Shown here piece after piece: positions 1-8,849 of a stretch of 64,000 nt of DNA. The first letter of the stretch is position 1. The number at the start of each line of letters is the position of its first letter. The DNA lies in assembly GCA_002336805.1 (NCBI GenBank), contig DDEZ01000010.1:190056-254055 (forward strand), in the 5' to 3' direction. The notes beneath the pieces were generated by a model, which worked only from the letters and a program-made list of their open reading frames with translations, had not been told where the DNA came from and ran no database searches. Position numbers and translations under genes: made by a program. This DNA is from Bacteroidetes bacterium UBA1941. Its GTDB lineage: Bacteria; Bacteroidota; Bacteroidia; Chitinophagales; LD1.

Positions 1-881
1 ATACTTGTATCCGAAAGGTTTGTCATGCTGCAGCCTGACTTTACATATACATCATATGTAGTAGCAGGGCTCAGGGCAGAAGTGGTAGCTGTGGTAGATC
101 CGATCACGAGATTGCTGTCTACGGCACCATTGTATGCGCCGGAGTTGTGCGCTACTACCTCCCAGCCATAGCCTACAGGAGTGCCGACAGCAGGAGCCGT
201 CCAGCTCAGCGTGGCAGATGTAGCAGTGATATTGGATGCAGTCACTGCAGTAGGAGGGTAGCAGGATGGAGCTGCAGTCAGGGATACCTCATCTATACCT
301 TGGTTAGTATACCCAAAGCCATAGTTAGAAGAGGAGTAAAAGCGAAACTGAACGGTTTGGCCTACAAATGCGGCCAGGTTGATAGCATTGAGGTGCCAGT
401 TGGATGTGGCATCATCAGGGCCAAAGGTTGAGTTGGTTGCATCATGAGTATAGATATCCGTCCAGGTGGCACCACCGTCATTGGATATCTGTACTACCAG
501 CGGGCTGGGGTCGCCTGCTGTACCCTGGTAGCCATCAGCTCCCAGATAGTAGTAGTAGCTCAGCTGCTGGGCGGCAGCCGGCAGTGTGAAAGATGGGGTG
601 GTCAGTGTATATGGATTGTACAGGTCTTCACCATTGTACGCATCCAGATACATAAAACCGGCACCGGCCTGAGGTCCTGATACCCCGTTGGAGCCATCAG
701 ATGTGGTCTGGTCCCATAATATAGAATAGCCGGTACCTGCATCAGGTGTCCAGCAGTTAGGTACGCCCCCGGCGTCAAACGACTCTGTATAAGGGAAAGT
801 CGTGATAGGCGTAGTACACTGCGCCATAGCACGTCCCTGCCACAAAGCTGTGAGCAGCAAGAGACAACACCACAATTTCAT
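1..881 (-). CDS. secreted multidomain adhesin-like protein, 5' part only
   Basis: The frame opens at an ATG at 881 (an in-frame ATG at 914 is possible) and stays open to the left window edge, so only about 293 N-terminal residues are seen. It starts with a signal peptide (MKLWCCLLLLTALW, cleavage near AMA-Q). Next comes a beta-sandwich region of about 180 residues with TESFDAGGVPNCW, SYYYYLGADG, SNDGGATWTD and VQFRFYSSSNYGFGYTNQGIDEV (shown in part), resembling MAM or concanavalin-like adhesion domains. A fibronectin type III-like segment follows (PPTAVTASNITATSATLSW). Such proteins are usually large cell-surface or type IX-secreted products in Bacteroidota; the C-terminal sorting signal would lie outside the window. 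Function is inferred only as surface binding. Confidence 0.75.
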   Translation of the reverse strand, partial: MKLWCCLLLLTALWQGRAMAQCTTPITTFPYTESFDAGGVPNCWTPDAGTGYSILWDQTTSDGSNGVSGPQAGAGFMYLDAYNGEDLYNPYTLTTPSFTLPAAAQQLSYYYYLGADGYQGTAGDPSPLVVQISNDGGATWTDIYTHDATNSTFGPDDATSNWHLNAINLAAFVGQTVQFRFYSSSNYGFGYTNQGIDEVSLTAAPSCYPPTAVTASNITATSATLSWTAPAVGTPVGYGWEVVAHNSGAYNGAVDSNLVIGSTTATTSALSPATTYDVYVKSGCSMTNLSDTS

Positions 882-1068
882 AGATCCAACTCTAGGTAGA
901 CGTTGATTTCTCATGTTGAGCGATTTTGTTCGGGGCTAAAAGTATGGTATTTAACAATAGTCAGTCTAGTTTTAACCTCACATTTTCGGTTAATGTGGAT
1001 ATTTACACGGGATAACTTATGTACACTGAAAAGGCAGGATTTTATCCACTTTTTATAAACCAAAAGAC

Positions 1069-1076
1069 TATATTTG
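1069..1076 (+). promoter_or_regulatory. -7 promoter element of prs
   Basis: TATATTTG matches the Bacteroidota -7 consensus TAnnTTTG exactly. A T-rich stretch near 1049-1056 may serve as the -33 region. The predicted transcript starts near 1080, giving a leader of about 27 nt before the ATG at 1107. This argues against the in-frame TTG at 1074, which lies inside the element. Confidence 0.6.
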
Positions 1077-1106
1077 CCGCTCTTTTCCAAAAAGAACATC
1101 ACTGAT

Positions 1107-2048
1107 ATGACCTCCGAAGTCAAGCTCCTGGCTGGTACCTGCTCACATTATCTGGCAGGTGAAGTCGCAAAACACTATGGCAGCCCACTGGCGCGTATGG
1201 ACGTGCACCGTTTTAGCGACGGTGAGATGCAGCCGGAGATACATGAGTCAGTGCGTGGCAGCTTCGTATTCATCATACAGAATACGCCTGCCCCGGCAGA
1301 CAATCTGCTGGAGCTGCTGCTCATAGTAGATGCAGCCCGCCGCGCCTCTGCTGATTATATCTGTGCTGTGGTGCCATACTTCGGCTATGCCCGCCAGGAC
1401 CGCAAGGACCGCCCGCGCGTAGCCATAGCGGCCAAGCTGGTAGCCAACCTGATGCGCGCTGCAGGTATCCAGAGGGTCATGACCATGGATCTCCACGCAG
1501 GGCAGATACAGGGGTTCTTTGATATACCGGTAGACCACCTCAATAGCTCTGCAGTATTCATACCGTACATACAGGAGTCTGGCCTCGATAATATGTGCTT
1601 TGCTGCACCTGACGTAGGTTCTGTCAAGAGAGCCCGCGTCTATGCACAGTTTTTCCAGGCAGATATGGTGATCTGTGACAAATACCGCAAGCGTGCTAAT
1701 GAGATAGCAGAGATGACCCTCATAGGCAATGTAGAAGGCAAGAACGTGATCATAGTAGACGACCTGATAGATACAGGTGGCACTCTGTGCAATGCAGCTG
1801 AGCTGCTCATGCGCAAAGGAGCCAAGAGCGTCCGCGCCATGATCACCCACCCGGTACTGTCTGGCAAGGCCTATGAAAACATAGAGAAATCAGTGCTCAC
1901 TGAGCTGGTAGTATCTGATACGCTGCCTCTCAAACAGGCGGCCCCAAAGATCAAGCAGCTCTCCGTAGCGCAGCTCTTTGCTACAGCTATCCGCAATACA
2001 CATGAGCACACGTCTATCAATGACCTGTTTCTCACGCCGTCCGTATAA
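1107..2048 (+). CDS. prs: ribose-phosphate pyrophosphokinase
   Basis: Makes 5-phosphoribosyl-1-pyrophosphate from ribose 5-phosphate and ATP, the precursor for purines, pyrimidines, histidine, tryptophan and NAD. The 313-residue length is typical. Family marks are FSDGEMQPEI near the N-terminus, PYFGYARQDRK in the catalytic flexible-loop region, MDLHAGQIQGFF, and the PRPP-binding loop VIIVDDLIDTGGTL near residues 213-226. The ATG at 1107 was chosen because the upstream TTG overlaps the -7 element and MTSEVKLLAG fits the family N-terminus. rplY and pth follow on the same strand, an order common in Bacteroidota. Confidence 0.96.
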   Translation: MTSEVKLLAGTCSHYLAGEVAKHYGSPLARMDVHRFSDGEMQPEIHESVRGSFVFIIQNTPAPADNLLELLLIVDAARRASADYICAVVPYFGYARQDRKDRPRVAIAAKLVANLMRAAGIQRVMTMDLHAGQIQGFFDIPVDHLNSSAVFIPYIQESGLDNMCFAAPDVGSVKRARVYAQFFQADMVICDKYRKRANEIAEMTLIGNVEGKNVIIVDDLIDTGGTLCNAAELLMRKGAKSVRAMITHPVLSGKAYENIEKSVLTELVVSDTLPLKQAAPKIKQLSVAQLFATAIRNTHEHTSINDLFLTPSV

Positions 2049-2088
2049 GTTGTTTATTTATTTTTTAATCATAAAACCGAAGTAAAAG

Positions 2089-2685
2089 ATGGAAGTAGTA
2101 AAAATCGAAGCGCAACTGAGGACTGACCTCGGCAAGAAGGCGTCTAAAGGTCTGCGCAAGCAAGGCAACATCCCTTGCAATCTTTATGGCGGTAAAGAAA
2201 ATGTCAACTTTTATGCTCCAGCATCGAGCTTTAAGGCGATCATCTTTACGCCAGATTTCAAACTTGCAGAGATCTCAGTAGGCGGCAAGACCTATCGTGC
2301 TATCCTGAAGGATCTGCAGGCTGAGCCTGTGACTGACAGGATCGACCACCTGGATTTCCAGGAGCTGGTAGATGACAAGCCTGTAAAGGTGGCTGTGCCA
2401 CTCAAGTTCACCGGTACGCCAAAGGCTGCTGCTATGGGTGGTAAAGTAGAGCAGACCATGCGTAAGCTCAACATCCTGGCCCTGCCAAAGGATCTGCCTA
2501 GCGTGATCACTCTGGATGTGTCTGACATGGACTTTGGCCATATCAAGCGTATCAAGGAGCTGAGTGTACCTGGCGTCACTATCCTGCACTCTCAGAGCAT
2601 CCCTGTAGCCCGTCTGCAGGTGACTCGTGCCGTGAAGGAAGAAGCTGCTGCTGCTGCCAAGGCTGCACCTGCTGCCAAGAAGTAA
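2089..2685 (+). CDS. rplY: 50S ribosomal protein L25/general stress protein Ctc
   Basis: A 5S rRNA-binding protein of the large ribosomal subunit. The 198-residue length indicates the long Ctc form: an N-terminal L25 domain (MEVVKIEAQLRTDLGKKA, GNIPCNLYGG, LQAEPVTDRIDHLDFQEL) followed by the TL5-type beta domain (VAVPLKFTGTPKAAAMGG) and an Ala/Lys-rich tail. It lies 40 bp behind prs, probably co-transcribed, and is followed by a clear terminator at 2707-2740. Confidence 0.95.
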   Translation: MEVVKIEAQLRTDLGKKASKGLRKQGNIPCNLYGGKENVNFYAPASSFKAIIFTPDFKLAEISVGGKTYRAILKDLQAEPVTDRIDHLDFQELVDDKPVKVAVPLKFTGTPKAAAMGGKVEQTMRKLNILALPKDLPSVITLDVSDMDFGHIKRIKELSVPGVTILHSQSIPVARLQVTRAVKEEAAAAAKAAPAAKK

Positions 2686-2706
2686 GACTCTCACACGAAG
2701 TCATAC

Positions 2707-2740
2707 AGCCCCGGAGGACACCCTTCGGGGCTTTTTATTT
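2707..2740 (+). terminator. Rho-independent terminator after rplY
   Basis: AGCCCCG and CGGGGCT pair around a 12-nt loop and are followed by TTTTTATTT. It ends the prs-rplY unit and separates it from the pth promoter about 45 bp downstream. Confidence 0.85.
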
Positions 2741-2760
2741 CCTACCGCTTTGGTATTTGT

Positions 2761-2785
2761 CTTGGTTCTTGACTCTTGGTTCTAT
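2761..2785. repeat. single arm of the TCTTGGTTC-word dispersed repeat
   Basis: CTTGGTTCTTGACTCTTGGTTC is made of degenerate 7-8 nt words (CTTGGTTC, CTTGACT). The same words build the arms of the palindromic repeats at 58641-58737 and 59113-59228. This copy directly precedes and partly overlaps the presumed -33 region of the pth promoter. Confidence 0.6.
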
Positions 2786-2793
2786 TATCTTCG
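2786..2793 (+). promoter_or_regulatory. -7 promoter element of pth
   Basis: TATCTTCG resembles TAnnTTTG with one change. It ends only 5 nt before the pth ATG, so the mRNA would have essentially no leader. The same spacing is seen at guaA (41856) and two other genes. Confidence 0.45.
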
Positions 2794-2798
2794 CGCCT

Positions 2799-3359
2799 AT
2801 GAATTTTCTCATAGCAGGTCTGGGCAATATAGGCGACGAATACACAGAGACACGGCACAACATAGGCTTCAAAGTAGTAGAGGCGCTGGCCTCAAAGAAT
2901 GGCAGCACTTTTACCCTGGACCGGCTGGCCCACTACTCCACCTACAAGACACGGGGCAAGAACGTACACCTGATCAAACCTACCACCTATATGAACCTCA
3001 GTGGCAAGGCGCTGCGCTACTGGATGCAGGAGCTGAAAATACCTCAGCAAAATGTGCTCGTGGTACTGGATGATCTTGCGTTACCATTTGGTTCCCTTCG
3101 CTTGCGTGGCAAGGGGTCTGACGGGGGCCACAATGGCCTGAAGGATATAGATGCCACTCTCGGCAATAACAACTATCCGCGCCTGCGCTTTGGTATTGGT
3201 AGCCAGTTTGAGAAGGGCCGCCAGGTAAATTATGTACTGGGCAAATGGACCGTAGAGGAGATGAAAGACCTTAATCCAAGGATCGACGCTGCCTGCGAAG
3301 CGGTCAATAGCTTCCTGTTTGAAGGATTGGAGCGCGCCATGAACAAGTACAATAAATAG
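2799..3359 (+). CDS. pth: peptidyl-tRNA hydrolase
   Basis: Releases tRNA from peptidyl-tRNA that drops off the ribosome. The 186-residue length is normal. Family motifs are FLIAGLGNIGDEYTETRHNIGF (partly quoted; it holds the conserved Asn and catalytic His near residue 20), KPTTYMNLSGKA, and VVLDDLALPFGSLRLRGKGS with GGHNGLK. The ATG at 2799 is chosen over the TTG at 2757 because MNFLIAGLGN is the family start. It sits behind the rplY terminator with its own promoter. Confidence 0.96.
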   Translation: MNFLIAGLGNIGDEYTETRHNIGFKVVEALASKNGSTFTLDRLAHYSTYKTRGKNVHLIKPTTYMNLSGKALRYWMQELKIPQQNVLVVLDDLALPFGSLRLRGKGSDGGHNGLKDIDATLGNNNYPRLRFGIGSQFEKGRQVNYVLGKWTVEEMKDLNPRIDAACEAVNSFLFEGLERAMNKYNK

Positions 3360-3413
3360 GATAGTTCTCCATTTCTTTGTTCAAACATCCCATTAAATCC
3401 ATTCTTCAATTCC

Positions 3414-3421
3414 TATCTTTG
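3414..3421 (+). promoter_or_regulatory. -7 promoter element of the cytochrome c-mqo unit
   Basis: TATCTTTG is a perfect TAnnTTTG match 15 nt before the ATG at 3437. The -33 region is less clear (AT-rich near 3391-3397). Confidence 0.55.
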
Positions 3422-3436
3422 ACAAAAGCAATTGTC

Positions 3437-3745
3437 ATGAAAAAGTCATTTTTACTGGCCGCTGGTCTTATAGCGGCTACCTTTCTGCTCTCTGAGTGCA
3501 AGACCAAGAAAGCTGCTACTACCACAAACCCGGAACCCGCAAAACCTGCTGCTGAAATGGCTGAGATAACTGCCGGCCACGATCTCTTTGATAATAAATG
3601 TGGCACCTGCCACAAACTGCCTAGTCCGCGCAAGCATGACGATGCCGGCTGGGGCGAGACCATGGACCGCATGGCACCAAAGGCTCATCTAAATGAAACC
3701 GAAAAGGTACAGGTACTCAAATACCTGACTGCGTCAAACAAGTAA
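3437..3745 (+). CDS. small mono-heme cytochrome c, probable lipoprotein
   Basis: A 102-residue exported protein with one heme c site, CGTCH, at residues 55-59. Residues 1-18 form a hydrophobic signal, followed by LSEC with Cys21; this is a relaxed lipobox (Glu at -1 is unusual), so a lipid anchor is likely but not certain. A Lys/Pro/Ala linker precedes the heme domain. Candidate axial methionines lie in the later segment containing MDRMAPKAHL. It is 4 bp upstream of mqo, which suggests a shared transcript and a role in electron transfer. The natural partner is unknown. ATG 3437 was chosen because it starts the signal peptide. Confidence 0.85.
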   Translation: MKKSFLLAAGLIAATFLLSECKTKKAATTTNPEPAKPAAEMAEITAGHDLFDNKCGTCHKLPSPRKHDDAGWGETMDRMAPKAHLNETEKVQVLKYLTASNK

Positions 3746-3749
3746 CTCA

Positions 3750-5249
3750 ATGGCTACATACGAGGACCAGCCTGCGTCAGACTACGATATAGTGCTGATA
3801 GGTGCGGGTATTATGAGCGCCACGCTCGGCACCTTTCTCAAGGAGCTACAGCCTGATCTGCGCATAGCCGTATATGAGCGTCTGGACCGCATAGCTGGTG
3901 AGAGCTCCGATGCCTGGAATAATGCCGGCACTGGCCACTCTGCCCTCTGCGAGCTAAACTACTGTCCGCAGCTGCCTGATGGCTCGGTAGACATATCCAA
4001 GGCCCTCAAGATCGCTGAGACCTTTGAGGTATCAAAGCAGTTTTGGTCGTATCTGCTCGGGCATGGATACATGGGCACTGCACACGACTTTATCAATAGT
4101 ACTCCCCATATGAGCTTCGTCTGGGGCGCGGATAATGTAGACTACCTCCGCAAGCGGCATGAGGCCATGATAGCGAACCACCTCTTTCGCGGGATGGAGT
4201 TTAGCACAGATCATGGACAGCTGCGCGAATGGATGCCACTGGTCATGGAGGGGCGCGACCCCGGTCAGCCCGTAGCTGCCACACGCATCACTATCGGCAC
4301 TGATGTCAACTTTGGTGTACTGACCCGCAGCCTATTTGCGCACCTCAGCCAGGCACATGGTACTGAGGTGCATCTCCACCACGAGGTACACCACATAGAT
4401 CGCCTGGATGGCCACTGGCATATCGGTGTCAAGGATCTGTCTACTGATGAAGAGCTTCATATCCGGGCACGGTTTGTCTTCATAGGCGCAGGAGGCGGTT
4501 CACTGCCACTGCTGGAGAAATCGCACATCGATGAAGGCAAAGGCTTCGGTGGCTTCCCTGTCAGCGGCCAGTGGCTCGTATGCCACAATAAGGCAGTGAT
4601 AGAGCGTCACCACGCCAAGGTCTACGGCAAGGCCTCTGTCGGAGCACCGCCTATGTCTGTACCGCATCTGGATACCCGGATGATCGATGGGCAGAAGGCG
4701 CTCCTCTTTGGCCCCTATGCAGGCTTCTCTGCTAAATTCCTCAAGGAAGGTTCCTACTTTGACCTGGCTGGCTCGCTCCGGCTGGATAACCTAATCCCTA
4801 TGCTGGGTGCCGGCGCTCACAATCTGGACCTGACCCGATACCTCATAGAACAGGTGACACAATCTGATGAGGACCGATTCAAAGCCCTTCAGGACTACTT
4901 TCCTCAGGCTCAGCCTGAGGACTGGACCCTGGCCATAGCCGGCCAGCGCGTACAGGTGATCAAGAAGGATGAAAAGGAGGGTGGCATCCTTGAATTTGGT
5001 ACTGAGGTGGTCAGTGCTGCTGATGGCAGTATCGCAGCTCTGCTCGGTGCTTCGCCTGGAGCTTCGACATCTGTCTCTATCATGCTAGATGTACTGCACC
5101 GCTGCTTCCCTGAGCAGATGAAATCTGATGCATGGCTCACTAAACTCCGTGAGATGATCCCGACTTATGGCCATTCACTCGCTCACGAGGAAGGCCTCGC
5201 ACTAGAGACTCGCAGGAGGACACATGCTGCCCTGGGATTGAGCCTCTGA
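3750..5249 (+). CDS. mqo: malate:quinone oxidoreductase
   Basis: A membrane-associated FAD enzyme that oxidises malate to oxaloacetate and reduces quinone, replacing or supplementing NAD-dependent malate dehydrogenase. The 499-residue length is normal. The N-terminal FAD-binding fold shows DIVLIGAGIMSATLG; further family marks are SSDAWNNAGTGHSALCELNY, the FIGAGGGSLPLLEKS segment, FPVSGQWLVC and GASPGASTSVSIM near the C-terminus. It follows the cytochrome c gene by 4 bp. Its stop abuts the end of the convergent DUF1398 gene. Confidence 0.95.
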   Translation: MATYEDQPASDYDIVLIGAGIMSATLGTFLKELQPDLRIAVYERLDRIAGESSDAWNNAGTGHSALCELNYCPQLPDGSVDISKALKIAETFEVSKQFWSYLLGHGYMGTAHDFINSTPHMSFVWGADNVDYLRKRHEAMIANHLFRGMEFSTDHGQLREWMPLVMEGRDPGQPVAATRITIGTDVNFGVLTRSLFAHLSQAHGTEVHLHHEVHHIDRLDGHWHIGVKDLSTDEELHIRARFVFIGAGGGSLPLLEKSHIDEGKGFGGFPVSGQWLVCHNKAVIERHHAKVYGKASVGAPPMSVPHLDTRMIDGQKALLFGPYAGFSAKFLKEGSYFDLAGSLRLDNLIPMLGAGAHNLDLTRYLIEQVTQSDEDRFKALQDYFPQAQPEDWTLAIAGQRVQVIKKDEKEGGILEFGTEVVSAADGSIAALLGASPGASTSVSIMLDVLHRCFPEQMKSDAWLTKLREMIPTYGHSLAHEEGLALETRRRTHAALGLSL

Positions 5250-5642
5250 TTACGCTCCGGGTACTTTTTCCTCCAGTATTGCATTACCTGCCAGGTCATA
5301 ATAAGTGCAGGTCATACCAAGCATATCAACGACCCATTTCCATACACCACTATCTGCTGCCTGCTGGCAAAAGGTCAGGTAGTCTGTCTGGCCAGCCTGA
5401 TGTATGCGCAGCGCTTCCTCTAGTTTTGCGAGGGCCGGTTCGGTAGCTATGGTCATCTCTGGCCATTTGTCTGGCGAAGATAGCTGGTAAGCACCGGCTC
5501 CGAAATAGGTACAGTGCCCATGGGTCAGGTAATGGTCATAGTGCGTCACTCCCAGTGCTTTCATCTCCTGTACATAGCGGGGGAAATCAGCTCCGGTCTT
5601 TACCTTGGCATGAGTGGCTTTGATGGCTTCTAGCGTGAACAT
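5250..5642 (-). CDS. DUF1398 family protein (YbcV-like)
   Basis: A 130-residue soluble protein. The sequence MFTLEAIKATHAKVKTG, a Gly/Tyr-rich middle (GVTHYDHYLTHGHCTYFGAG) and the C-terminal DMLGMTCTYYDLAGN match my memory of the DUF1398/YbcV family, whose biochemical role is unknown. It begins with an ATG at 5642. A CATTTTTG -7-like element lies at 5665-5672 on the minus strand. Its end is directly adjacent to the mqo stop (convergent, no spacer). Confidence 0.7.
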   Translation of the reverse strand: MFTLEAIKATHAKVKTGADFPRYVQEMKALGVTHYDHYLTHGHCTYFGAGAYQLSSPDKWPEMTIATEPALAKLEEALRIHQAGQTDYLTFCQQAADSGVWKWVVDMLGMTCTYYDLAGNAILEEKVPGA

Positions 5643-5714
5643 ATTGTAGTGTTTTTGTGTCCTGCAAAAATGAACTGCAAGGACTTCTGCTGATTGTAAA
5701 AAATCGGCGATCTG

Positions 5715-6476
5715 CTATGGGGCAAAGAACTGCTCGGGCATCTCACCGGTAAAGGATTTGAACTCCCTGATGAAATGTGCCTGGTCATAAAAACCCGCCT
5801 CATATCCCAGATCAGTGAGCGATGCCTGAGGTTTGTAATGGCTCAAGGCCTGCTTGAACCTCACGATAGAGGCAAACTTCTTGGGTGTAGTCCCGATGAT
5901 GCTTCGGAAGCGGCGCTCCAGTGTACTTTGACTGACATATAGAGCCGACGCCATCTCCGTGATCCTGATAGTGCCTCTGGTACGGTGGATCATACCCAAT
6001 GCTGCCAATACTAACTGATCAGGCTGCGTAGGGGGCATGCGTGACAGCAGGAACCGCTCCACTATGCCGATACGGTCCTGGTCGGATCTTGCCTCCTGTA
6101 TTTGCTCTTCCAGTAGCAGTAGTTCGGAGCGTAGCATGAAGCTATCCAGCGAGATGCTCTCGCGAAAAAGATCATCTATAGGCTGTCGGAAAAATGCTGC
6201 TGCTCCTCCTTCTGCAAAGAATACAAGTATGGAACCGACTTTGGGACTATTGTGGAAAACCCTGTAGGTGTCATTGATGCCAGTGATGCCGGCGGTACTA
6301 AGGGGAGTCTCAGTCCCATCAGCCAGATAGCCGAGCCTGCCGCTGTATTGGAAACCTATCACCACGCCTGTATCAGGCAGGATCTTGTAGTGGCTTTCTT
6401 CTTCTGCTTCTGATATCGCAAAATGCCTGATGTATGGCTTCAGCGCATCGCACGGCAAATGGATGTCGAAGCGCAC
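5715..6476 (-). CDS. AraC-family transcriptional regulator
   Basis: A 253-residue regulator. The N-terminal half (to about residue 150) is a ligand-binding-like domain of the type found with DUF6597 (RHFAISEAEEESHYKILPD). The C-terminal part holds two helix-turn-helix motifs: ITEMASALYVSQSTLERRF and the conserved GYEAGFYDQAHFIREFKSF. It starts 5 bp after the purL stop, so it probably shares the purL transcript. Its ligand and targets cannot be read from the sequence. Confidence 0.87.
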   Translation of the reverse strand: MRFDIHLPCDALKPYIRHFAISEAEEESHYKILPDTGVVIGFQYSGRLGYLADGTETPLSTAGITGINDTYRVFHNSPKVGSILVFFAEGGAAAFFRQPIDDLFRESISLDSFMLRSELLLLEEQIQEARSDQDRIGIVERFLLSRMPPTQPDQLVLAALGMIHRTRGTIRITEMASALYVSQSTLERRFRSIIGTTPKKFASIVRFKQALSHYKPQASLTDLGYEAGFYDQAHFIREFKSFTGEMPEQFFAP

Positions 6477-6481
6477 GATAC

Positions 6482-8725
6482 TTACGCTTCTGCCTCTTCA
6501 GCTACCAGGTAGCTCTCGAGCGCATTGTCATATTTCTCTTTCCAGCTATTCACTGTGCCCCACTTTTCACCATCTATAATGACCTGTGTGCCCCTTACTT
6601 CACCTAGCATGGCAAATTCTGAGTCCTGCTTCATCATCAGATTGATAAAGGCATTCTCACGGTCTGCTGGTACGGTGACCACTACGCGGCTCTGAGCCTC
6701 ACCAAAGAGAAAGGCATCCTTGCGCACGTTAGGATCAGATTCTATGTTGAAGCCCTTGCTACCGGCCATGGCAGACTCTATCAGCGTGACGAAGATACCA
6801 CCTTCTGATACATCATGAGCGGAGTTGATCAGGTTTGATTTGATCAGCGCCTTTACTGCTTTGTGCAATGCCAGTTCCTCATTGATGTCAAAGTGTGGAG
6901 CAGGTGAGTTTTGCACCTCAAAGTTCTGTAGTAAGTACTGAGATGATGAGATGTCGTCATGATTCTCACCGATCAGGTAGATCTTGTCACCATCATTCTT
7001 AAAGTTGAGCGACATAGAGGCGTACTTGTTTTCCAGTATGCCTACCATACCGATGGTCGGCGTAGGGAATACGGCACCACCATCAGTAGACTGGTTGTAG
7101 AAGCTCACGTTGCCGCCGGTCACCGGTGTGCCAAGTGCCTCGCAGGCCCTGCCCATGCCCTTGATAGCATTTACAAACTGCCAGTATACCTCAGGGTTAT
7201 ACGGGTTGCCAAAGTTGAGACAGTTAGTCACGCCTGATGGCTCACCGCCCGAGCAGACGATATTGCGCGCAGCCTCAGCCACAGCTATCTGCGCACCGAC
7301 GAATGGATCAGCGTACACATAGCGTGCGTTGCAGTCTACGGTCACAGCCAGGGCCTTATTAGAGTCCTCTATCCGTATGATGGCAGCATCGCTAGGGCTG
7401 TTTGTGCTCATGTTTGGTATCCCTACCATAGAGTCGTATTGCTCATATACCCACTTCTTAGAGCAGATATTGAGCGATTGGATCAGGTTCTCAGCTACTT
7501 CCTTCATATCCTCCGGCTCCTGCATGTAGTTCATGTCAAAGCCCTTGCCGCTGGCGTAGTACGCCGGCTCGCGAAACTCGCGATCATAGACGGGTGCGCC
7601 GCCACCGAGGACGAGGGACTCGGCGGGTATCTTGCCCACCAGCTCGCTGCCCATGTAGTATTCTATGATCCCCCCGTCGGTTACTTCACCTATCTGTGTG
7701 CAGTGGAGGTCCCACTTGTCAAATACTGCCTTTACTGCTGCCTCCATACCTTTCTGTACCACGATCAGCATGCGCTCCTGAGACTCGCTGAGGAGTATCT
7801 CCCATGCCTTCATGTTAGGCTGGCGGGTAGGCACTTTGTCCAGCCATACCTTCATGCCTGACTTGCCCTTGGCGCTCATCTCTGAGGTAGAGCAGGTGAT
7901 GCCCGCAGCGCCCATATCCTGCATGCCCACCACGGCTCCGGTCTTGATCACCTCGAGTGTGGCCTCTAGCAGCAGCTTCTCCTGGAATGGATCACCCACC
8001 TGCACCGCAGGGAGGTCATTCACAGAGTCCTTTGTGATATCCTTTGAGGCAAAGGCCGCACCATGGATGCCATCCTTGCCCGTAGCAGAGCCCACTATGA
8101 ATACAGGGTTGCCTGCACCATGAGAGGTGGCAGATACAGTCTCATTCACTTTCACTATACCTACGCTCATCGCATTTACGAGCGGATTGGTCTGATATAC
8201 AGGGTCGAAATAGACCTCACCGGCCACGGTCGGCACGCCAAAGGCATTGCCATAGTCACCAATACCCTTTACTACACCTTTCAATAAATATTTGGTACGA
8301 TCATTTCCCAGATCGCCAAAGCGGAGGGAGTTGAGCGCTGCGATAGGACGGGCACCCATGGTAAATATATCGCGGTGGATACCGCCCACACCTGTGGCTG
8401 CACCCTGATATGGCTCCAGCGCAGATGGGTGGTTGTGAGATTCTATCTTGAAAGCGCAGCCCAGGCCATCGCCCAGGTCTATGAGTCCGGCATTCTCTTC
8501 TCCCGCCTCTACCAGCAGGTGCTTGCCCTTGCGCGGCAGGGTCTTGAGCCACTTGATTGAGTTCTTGTATGAGCAGTGCTCGCTCCACATCACAGAGTAG
8601 ATAGACAGCTCAGTGAAGTTTGGCACGCGGCCGAGTATCTTTTTGATCTGGTCAAATTCCTCAGGGCGGAGGCCGAGTTGCTGTGCGGTTTCTACAGTGG
8701 TGGTGGCTAGTGATGCGTCAGACAT
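6482..8725 (-). CDS. purL: phosphoribosylformylglycinamidine synthase, small PurL type
   Basis: Catalyses the ATP-dependent conversion of FGAR to FGAM in purine synthesis. At 747 residues it is the small form that needs separate PurS and PurQ; neither is visible here. Motifs include SVMWSEHCSYKNS with His50, the glycine-rich nucleotide-site segments (GVGGIHRDIFTMGARPIA, GMQDMGAAGITCSTSEMS) and the second-half repeat (ARNIVCSGGEPSGVTNCLNF, TPVTGGNVSFYN). The leader between the flippase stop and this ATG carries a strong inverted repeat (8734-8835). An AraC-type gene follows closely. Confidence 0.96.
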   Translation of the reverse strand: MSDASLATTTVETAQQLGLRPEEFDQIKKILGRVPNFTELSIYSVMWSEHCSYKNSIKWLKTLPRKGKHLLVEAGEENAGLIDLGDGLGCAFKIESHNHPSALEPYQGAATGVGGIHRDIFTMGARPIAALNSLRFGDLGNDRTKYLLKGVVKGIGDYGNAFGVPTVAGEVYFDPVYQTNPLVNAMSVGIVKVNETVSATSHGAGNPVFIVGSATGKDGIHGAAFASKDITKDSVNDLPAVQVGDPFQEKLLLEATLEVIKTGAVVGMQDMGAAGITCSTSEMSAKGKSGMKVWLDKVPTRQPNMKAWEILLSESQERMLIVVQKGMEAAVKAVFDKWDLHCTQIGEVTDGGIIEYYMGSELVGKIPAESLVLGGGAPVYDREFREPAYYASGKGFDMNYMQEPEDMKEVAENLIQSLNICSKKWVYEQYDSMVGIPNMSTNSPSDAAIIRIEDSNKALAVTVDCNARYVYADPFVGAQIAVAEAARNIVCSGGEPSGVTNCLNFGNPYNPEVYWQFVNAIKGMGRACEALGTPVTGGNVSFYNQSTDGGAVFPTPTIGMVGILENKYASMSLNFKNDGDKIYLIGENHDDISSSQYLLQNFEVQNSPAPHFDINEELALHKAVKALIKSNLINSAHDVSEGGIFVTLIESAMAGSKGFNIESDPNVRKDAFLFGEAQSRVVVTVPADRENAFINLMMKQDSEFAMLGEVRGTQVIIDGEKWGTVNSWKEKYDNALESYLVAEEAEA

Positions 8726-8733
8726 ATAGTGCT

Positions 8734-8835
8734 GGTATTAAGTAGTTAGTATTAAGTATTTAGACTGAGACGGAAATAGCCCGTACGCTGGTATCGGTAT
8801 TGATCTTAATACTTAATACTAACTACTGACTACTA
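8734..8835. repeat. palindromic dispersed repeat in the purL leader
   Basis: The left arm 8734-8764 and the right arm 8804-8835 are near-perfect inverted copies (about 27 of 29 core positions by eye) of a string built from TATTAAG/TAGT words, separated by a 39-nt centre. An almost identical single arm lies at 52953-52986. It fills the 124-bp gap between the flippase stop and the purL start. A TAAATTCG -7-like element at 8845-8852 (minus strand) would put the whole palindrome into the purL 5' leader. Confidence 0.8.
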
Positions 8836-8849
8836 AAGTCGCGGCGAAT

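Noticed and set aside
1..880. Plus-strand open frames at 147-680
   Set aside because: The minus strand carries a continuous frame with signal peptide, adhesion domain and fibronectin-like domain; plus-strand frames are its shadows.
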